Shown: positions 60,940-64,000 of the stretch, piece by piece
How the letters are laid out: each line of letters begins with the position of its first letter
How positions within the stretch are numbered: position 1 is the stretch's first letter
Source of the DNA: Halomonas halophila
Lineage (GTDB): Bacteria; Pseudomonadota; Gammaproteobacteria; Pseudomonadales; Halomonadaceae
DNA length: 64,000 nt
Reading direction: 5' to 3'
NCBI RefSeq assembly: GCF_030406665.1
Contig: NZ_CP129121.1
Span: 1,612,001-1,676,000, forward strand
Program-made: the position numbers and the translations under genes
Notes under the pieces: model-generated
Seen by the model: the letters and a program-made list of their open reading frames with translations, nothing else
Told to the model about the DNA's origin: nothing
The model's database searches: none

Positions 60940-61575
60940 ATGACCGCCATTGCCGACGCTCCATCCCCCGTTGACCTGTTGCCCGAGGGGCTGCTCGCCT
61001 TTCTTCACTGCCCGACCCCCGATGCCTGGATCGACTGGGCCCTCGACAACCCCGAGCTGCTGCTGATCGACCACGCCCAGTGCGAGAAGAAGGCCGCCTC
61101 CACGGCCATGAGCCTGCTCTACCGCTACGTGGATCACCCGCTGCTGCTGACCAAGATGTGCCAGCTGGCCCGCGAGGAGCTGCTGCACTTCGAGCAGGTG
61201 GTCAAGCTGATGGAGGAACGTGGCATCGTCTATCGTCACCTGTCGGCCTCGCGCTATGCCGAGGGGCTGCGGCGCCATGTGCGCACTGAAGATCCCGAGC
61301 GGCTGATCGATATCCTGATCGTGGGCGCGCTGATCGAGGCCCGCAGCTGCGAGCGCTTCGCCCGTTTGATTCCTCACCTTGACGATGAGCTTGCCAAGTT
61401 CTATCGCAGTCTGGTTAAGTCGGAAGGGCGTCACTATGAGGATTACCTGATGCTGGCCCGCCGGGCCGCCCCGGAGGCCATCGACGATCGCATCGCCTTC
61501 CTCGCCGCGCGAGAAGCCGAGCTGATCACCATGCCGGATACGGCATTTCGTTTTCACAGCGGTGTTCCCGCCTGA
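60940..61575 (+). CDS. miaE: tRNA-(ms2io6A37) hydroxylase MiaE
   Basis: Di-iron monooxygenase that hydroxylates the isopentenyl group of ms2i6A37 in tRNA. 211 residues. Ferritin-like four-helix iron ligands are visible: DHAQCEKKAAS, REELLHFEQV, LIEARSCERF and SEGRHYEDYL. Starts 31 bases after the DUF1289 gene on the same strand. Confidence 0.93.
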   Translation: MTAIADAPSPVDLLPEGLLAFLHCPTPDAWIDWALDNPELLLIDHAQCEKKAASTAMSLLYRYVDHPLLLTKMCQLAREELLHFEQVVKLMEERGIVYRHLSASRYAEGLRRHVRTEDPERLIDILIVGALIEARSCERFARLIPHLDDELAKFYRSLVKSEGRHYEDYLMLARRAAPEAIDDRIAFLAAREAELITMPDTAFRFHSGVPA

Positions 61576-61608
61576 GTTCGGGGCGCCGCCCAGCAGGGCC
61601 TAACAATC

Positions 61609-64000
61609 ATGCGGGATGCTTCCGACGCCGTAACCCGTGAAGAACAAGATCGCCTGGCGTTATTCGGTCATTTTTCGCTGACCCTGGGCGACGATGCGCT
61701 GACCCATTTCAGTTACGACAAGGTCAAGGCGCTGCTGGTCTACCTGCTGCTGCACGAGCAGCCGGTCAACCGCGCGACCCTCGCCGAACTGCTGTGGCCC
61801 GACCAGGGCCTCTCCTCGGGGCGGACCAACCTGCGGCATGCCTTGCACTGCCTGCGTCAGTCGCTCGGTGAGCAGGCCGAGGAGGTGCTGTCGGTATCCC
61901 GCCAGACCATCGCCTTCGAGCTGCCCGAGGCATGGCGGTTCGACCTCCACGAGCTCCAGTCGATGCTCGAGGCACCCGCCGAGGTGGCGACCCTGGAAGA
62001 CATCCTGGAGTGCTACCAGGGTGACCTGGTGGAGGAGCTGCAGCTCGCCGCCTGCGCCGAGTTCCAGCGCTGGCTGGTCCAGGTCCGCAACGAGTGGCGT
62101 CAGCGCGTGATCCGCTACGCCGAGGCGGTGCTGGAACAGTCCGAGCCGCTGCCCGATTCGCTGCTGGAAACCCTGGTCAGCCGTTTCTCCGGCTACGGGC
62201 CCTTTCACGAGCGGCTGGTGCGCCAGCTCGCCGAGCAGGGCCAGCTGGCCGCCGCCCACGAGCAGTACAACGCCTACCTTCAGCTGCTGGCGCTGACCGG
62301 CCAGCAGCCGGACCCCGCCTTCCTTCAGCTGGCGCGCTACTGGTCGGATGGCGTCCCCGACGAGGCCAACGCCCCCGGCGTCGGCTTCTCGCGTACCCTG
62401 GCCGCGGACAGCGCGCCGCTGCGCGACGACGAGATCGAGATGCGTCAGCTGTCGGTGATGGCGATTCGCCTGGAGCTGGACGCGGATCTTTCCACCCGCG
62501 GTGAGACCCGGGCCTGCCTGACCCTGCAGATCGAGCTGATGCGCTGGCTCGAGCAGCAGTGCCATCACCTGGGCGGCTTCTGGCTGCCCGGTGCCGCCGG
62601 CGGCATCGGGCTCGCCTGCTTCGGCACCCACGGTCCGGCCCACCAGCTCGCCGAGCTGGTGGCGCTCTACGAACACTGCCAGCGCTCGCTCTCAGACGAG
62701 TGCGTCCGTCACTGGAGCGGGGAGGGCGAGCCGCCGGGCATCTGCCTCGCCGCCGGCCTCAACAGCGGCCAGGTGGTCTACCTGCCGGAGCGCCACCTGG
62801 TCGACCCGCTGGGCGAGGTGACCCAGGGCGCGCTGGAACTGATGGCCGCCTCCCAGGGCAGCGAGCTGGTGATTTCCCAGCAGGCCAGCCAGCACATGCC
62901 GCCGGCGCTCGACCTTCAGCCGCGGCTTTCCTCGCGGTTGGTGGCCAGCGACGGCCGTGTGTGGCTGCGGGCGCTGGTCCTCGGGGCGAATGAAGGCGGG
63001 CGCGAGGCGCTGCCGCCGAGCCTGATCGGTCGCGAGGGGGCGCTGCGCACGCTGCGCGATGCCCTGGCCCGGGCCGGCATCGGGCTGCGCCAGAGCGTGC
63101 TGGTCCGGGGCCCTTCGGGGCTCGGCAAGTCGGCGCTGCTGGTCGGCTTCCGCCATCTCGAACAGAGCCGCGAGGCGGCGATCTGCTGGCAGCCCACCAC
63201 CCGGCTGTCGATCCAGGAGCCCTATGGCGTGGCTCGGCAGCTGCTGCACTGGCACTTCGGCGATGACGTCGATGCCGAGCGACTGGCGTCGCTGATGCCG
63301 GAAGACCTCGGCGACGAGTCGCGGCTGCTGCTGGAGGAAGCGCTCGGCGTCTGCGAGCCCCGCGAGGTGGCCATGCTCACCCAGAACGGCGAGGCCGTGG
63401 AGCTGGTGGTCGGGGTGCTGCAGCGCCTGATCGAACGTCTCACCGAGTCGCGCACCCTGGTGCTGATGGTCGACGACCTGCAATGGCTCGACGAGCCCTC
63501 CTTCAAGGTGCTGGCCGGCCTCCAGGCGCGCCTGCCGATCAACTGTCCTTTCCTGATGGTGGCCAGCCACCACGGCCGCGAAGCGCTGCCGACCTCGCTC
63601 GACTGGGATCAGCAGATCACCCTCGGGCGGCTCGACCCCATGCAGTCGTCCCGGCTGCTCACCCAGCTGGCCCGGCGCTATCGGCTGCAGCTCAGCCCGC
63701 GCCTGCGCAGCCAGATCGTCGAGCGCTGCGACGGCGTGCCGCTGTACCTGCAGGAGATCTGCCGCCGCGTCGACCTGGATCGTCGCGAGGGGCGCCAGGT
63801 CGACCTCGACGAGCTGCCGCGGGGCCTGCTGGGGCTGCTGGCCAGCCGCATCGACCAGCTCGACGCCGACCGCGAGGTCGCCCACGTGGCGGCCGTGCTC
63901 GGCCGCCGCTTCCGGCTCGATTTCCTCGCCGAGTGCAGCGACCGGGAGATGCCGCAGCTGAATGCGGCGCTGGAGCAGATGATCCGCCTGGAGATCGTCG
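61609..64000 (+). CDS. SARP/BTAD-type transcriptional regulator with AAA ATPase (3' truncated by window edge)
   Basis: 797 codons are present and the frame is open at the right edge. Residues about 15-100: winged-helix domain (FGHFSLTLGDDALTH, TLAELLWPDQ, TNLRHALHCLRQSLGE). About 110-250: BTAD-type helical repeats (YQGDLVEELQ, LVRQLAEQGQLAAAHEQYNAYLQ). About 280-430: a region resembling a degenerate class III nucleotidyl-cyclase fold (GGIGLACFGTHGP, AAGLNSGQVVYL, LGEVTQGALELMAASQGS). About 465 on: AAA/STAND ATPase with Walker A GPSGLGKS (501-508) and Walker B VDDLQW (Asp622-Asp623). ATG at 61609. Target genes unknown. Confidence 0.85.
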   Translation, partial: MRDASDAVTREEQDRLALFGHFSLTLGDDALTHFSYDKVKALLVYLLLHEQPVNRATLAELLWPDQGLSSGRTNLRHALHCLRQSLGEQAEEVLSVSRQTIAFELPEAWRFDLHELQSMLEAPAEVATLEDILECYQGDLVEELQLAACAEFQRWLVQVRNEWRQRVIRYAEAVLEQSEPLPDSLLETLVSRFSGYGPFHERLVRQLAEQGQLAAAHEQYNAYLQLLALTGQQPDPAFLQLARYWSDGVPDEANAPGVGFSRTLAADSAPLRDDEIEMRQLSVMAIRLELDADLSTRGETRACLTLQIELMRWLEQQCHHLGGFWLPGAAGGIGLACFGTHGPAHQLAELVALYEHCQRSLSDECVRHWSGEGEPPGICLAAGLNSGQVVYLPERHLVDPLGEVTQGALELMAASQGSELVISQQASQHMPPALDLQPRLSSRLVASDGRVWLRALVLGANEGGREALPPSLIGREGALRTLRDALARAGIGLRQSVLVRGPSGLGKSALLVGFRHLEQSREAAICWQPTTRLSIQEPYGVARQLLHWHFGDDVDAERLASLMPEDLGDESRLLLEEALGVCEPREVAMLTQNGEAVELVVGVLQRLIERLTESRTLVLMVDDLQWLDEPSFKVLAGLQARLPINCPFLMVASHHGREALPTSLDWDQQITLGRLDPMQSSRLLTQLARRYRLQLSPRLRSQIVERCDGVPLYLQEICRRVDLDRREGRQVDLDELPRGLLGLLASRIDQLDADREVAHVAAVLGRRFRLDFLAECSDREMPQLNAALEQMIRLEIV

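Overview
This window is 64 kb of dense, high-GC chromosomal sequence from a gammaproteobacterium, most likely a member of the Halomonadaceae (Halomonas or a close relative). That placement is an inference. It rests on the strong GC bias at third codon positions, acidic protein composition, an EhuB-like (ectoine/hydroxyectoine-type) binding protein, a phasin, and gammaproteobacterial housekeeping genes such as hda, gpt, acnB and ppsR/ppsA. I see no transposase, integrase, phage gene, rRNA or CRISPR array. The window reads as core chromosome carrying several families of palindromic intergenic repeats.

Layout. 1-5327: urea ABC importer urtABCDE, with urtA cut by the left edge. 5536-12085: urease operon ureDABCEFG plus a HupE/UreJ protein, preceded by a well-formed sigma-54 promoter; transporter and enzyme together form a nitrogen-scavenging unit. 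12215-14949: a phospholipase D-like protein, a small LapA-domain membrane protein and a YihY membrane protein. 15251-20575: Mrp/ApbC, dcd, purN-purM (minus strand), a PerM-type permease and hda. 20611-25294: an orphan binding protein, a lipoprotein, a phasin with a large inverted-repeat operator, fumC and a membrane-anchored endonuclease/phosphatase-family protein. 25456-29640: phosphonate-type ABC importer phnD-phnC-phnE-phnE and a divergent histidine phosphatase. 29678-33851: glycerol genes glpD, glpR and glpK with candidate GlpR operators. 33963-34274: three identical tRNA-Val(GAC) genes and a strong terminator.

34352-37851 is a methionine acquisition operon on the minus strand: metN, metI, metQ and a free-methionine-(R)-sulfoxide reductase. 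Its 443-base leader holds a good promoter, an element that matches the core of the SAM-II riboswitch but carries an extra hairpin in its third loop, and a Rho-independent terminator. I consider this the most interesting object in the window.

38071-44298: ribE followed by a nucleobase salvage block (NCS2 purine permease, apt, gpt, ung, upp, uraA), with a structured leader before the permease and a terminator/attenuator before uraA. 44448-47024: glutaryl-CoA dehydrogenase and a class III CoA-transferase, probably the end of lysine/glutarate degradation. 47065-50501: divergent ppsR and ppsA. 50634-56848: a CigR/RcnB-like exported protein, a Lon-like protease, a UspA-like protein, a membrane protein and a membrane glycerophosphodiesterase. 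56934-60219: rraA and acnB. 60474-64000: a DUF1289 protein, miaE, and the first 797 codons of a large SARP/BTAD-type regulator that runs off the right edge.
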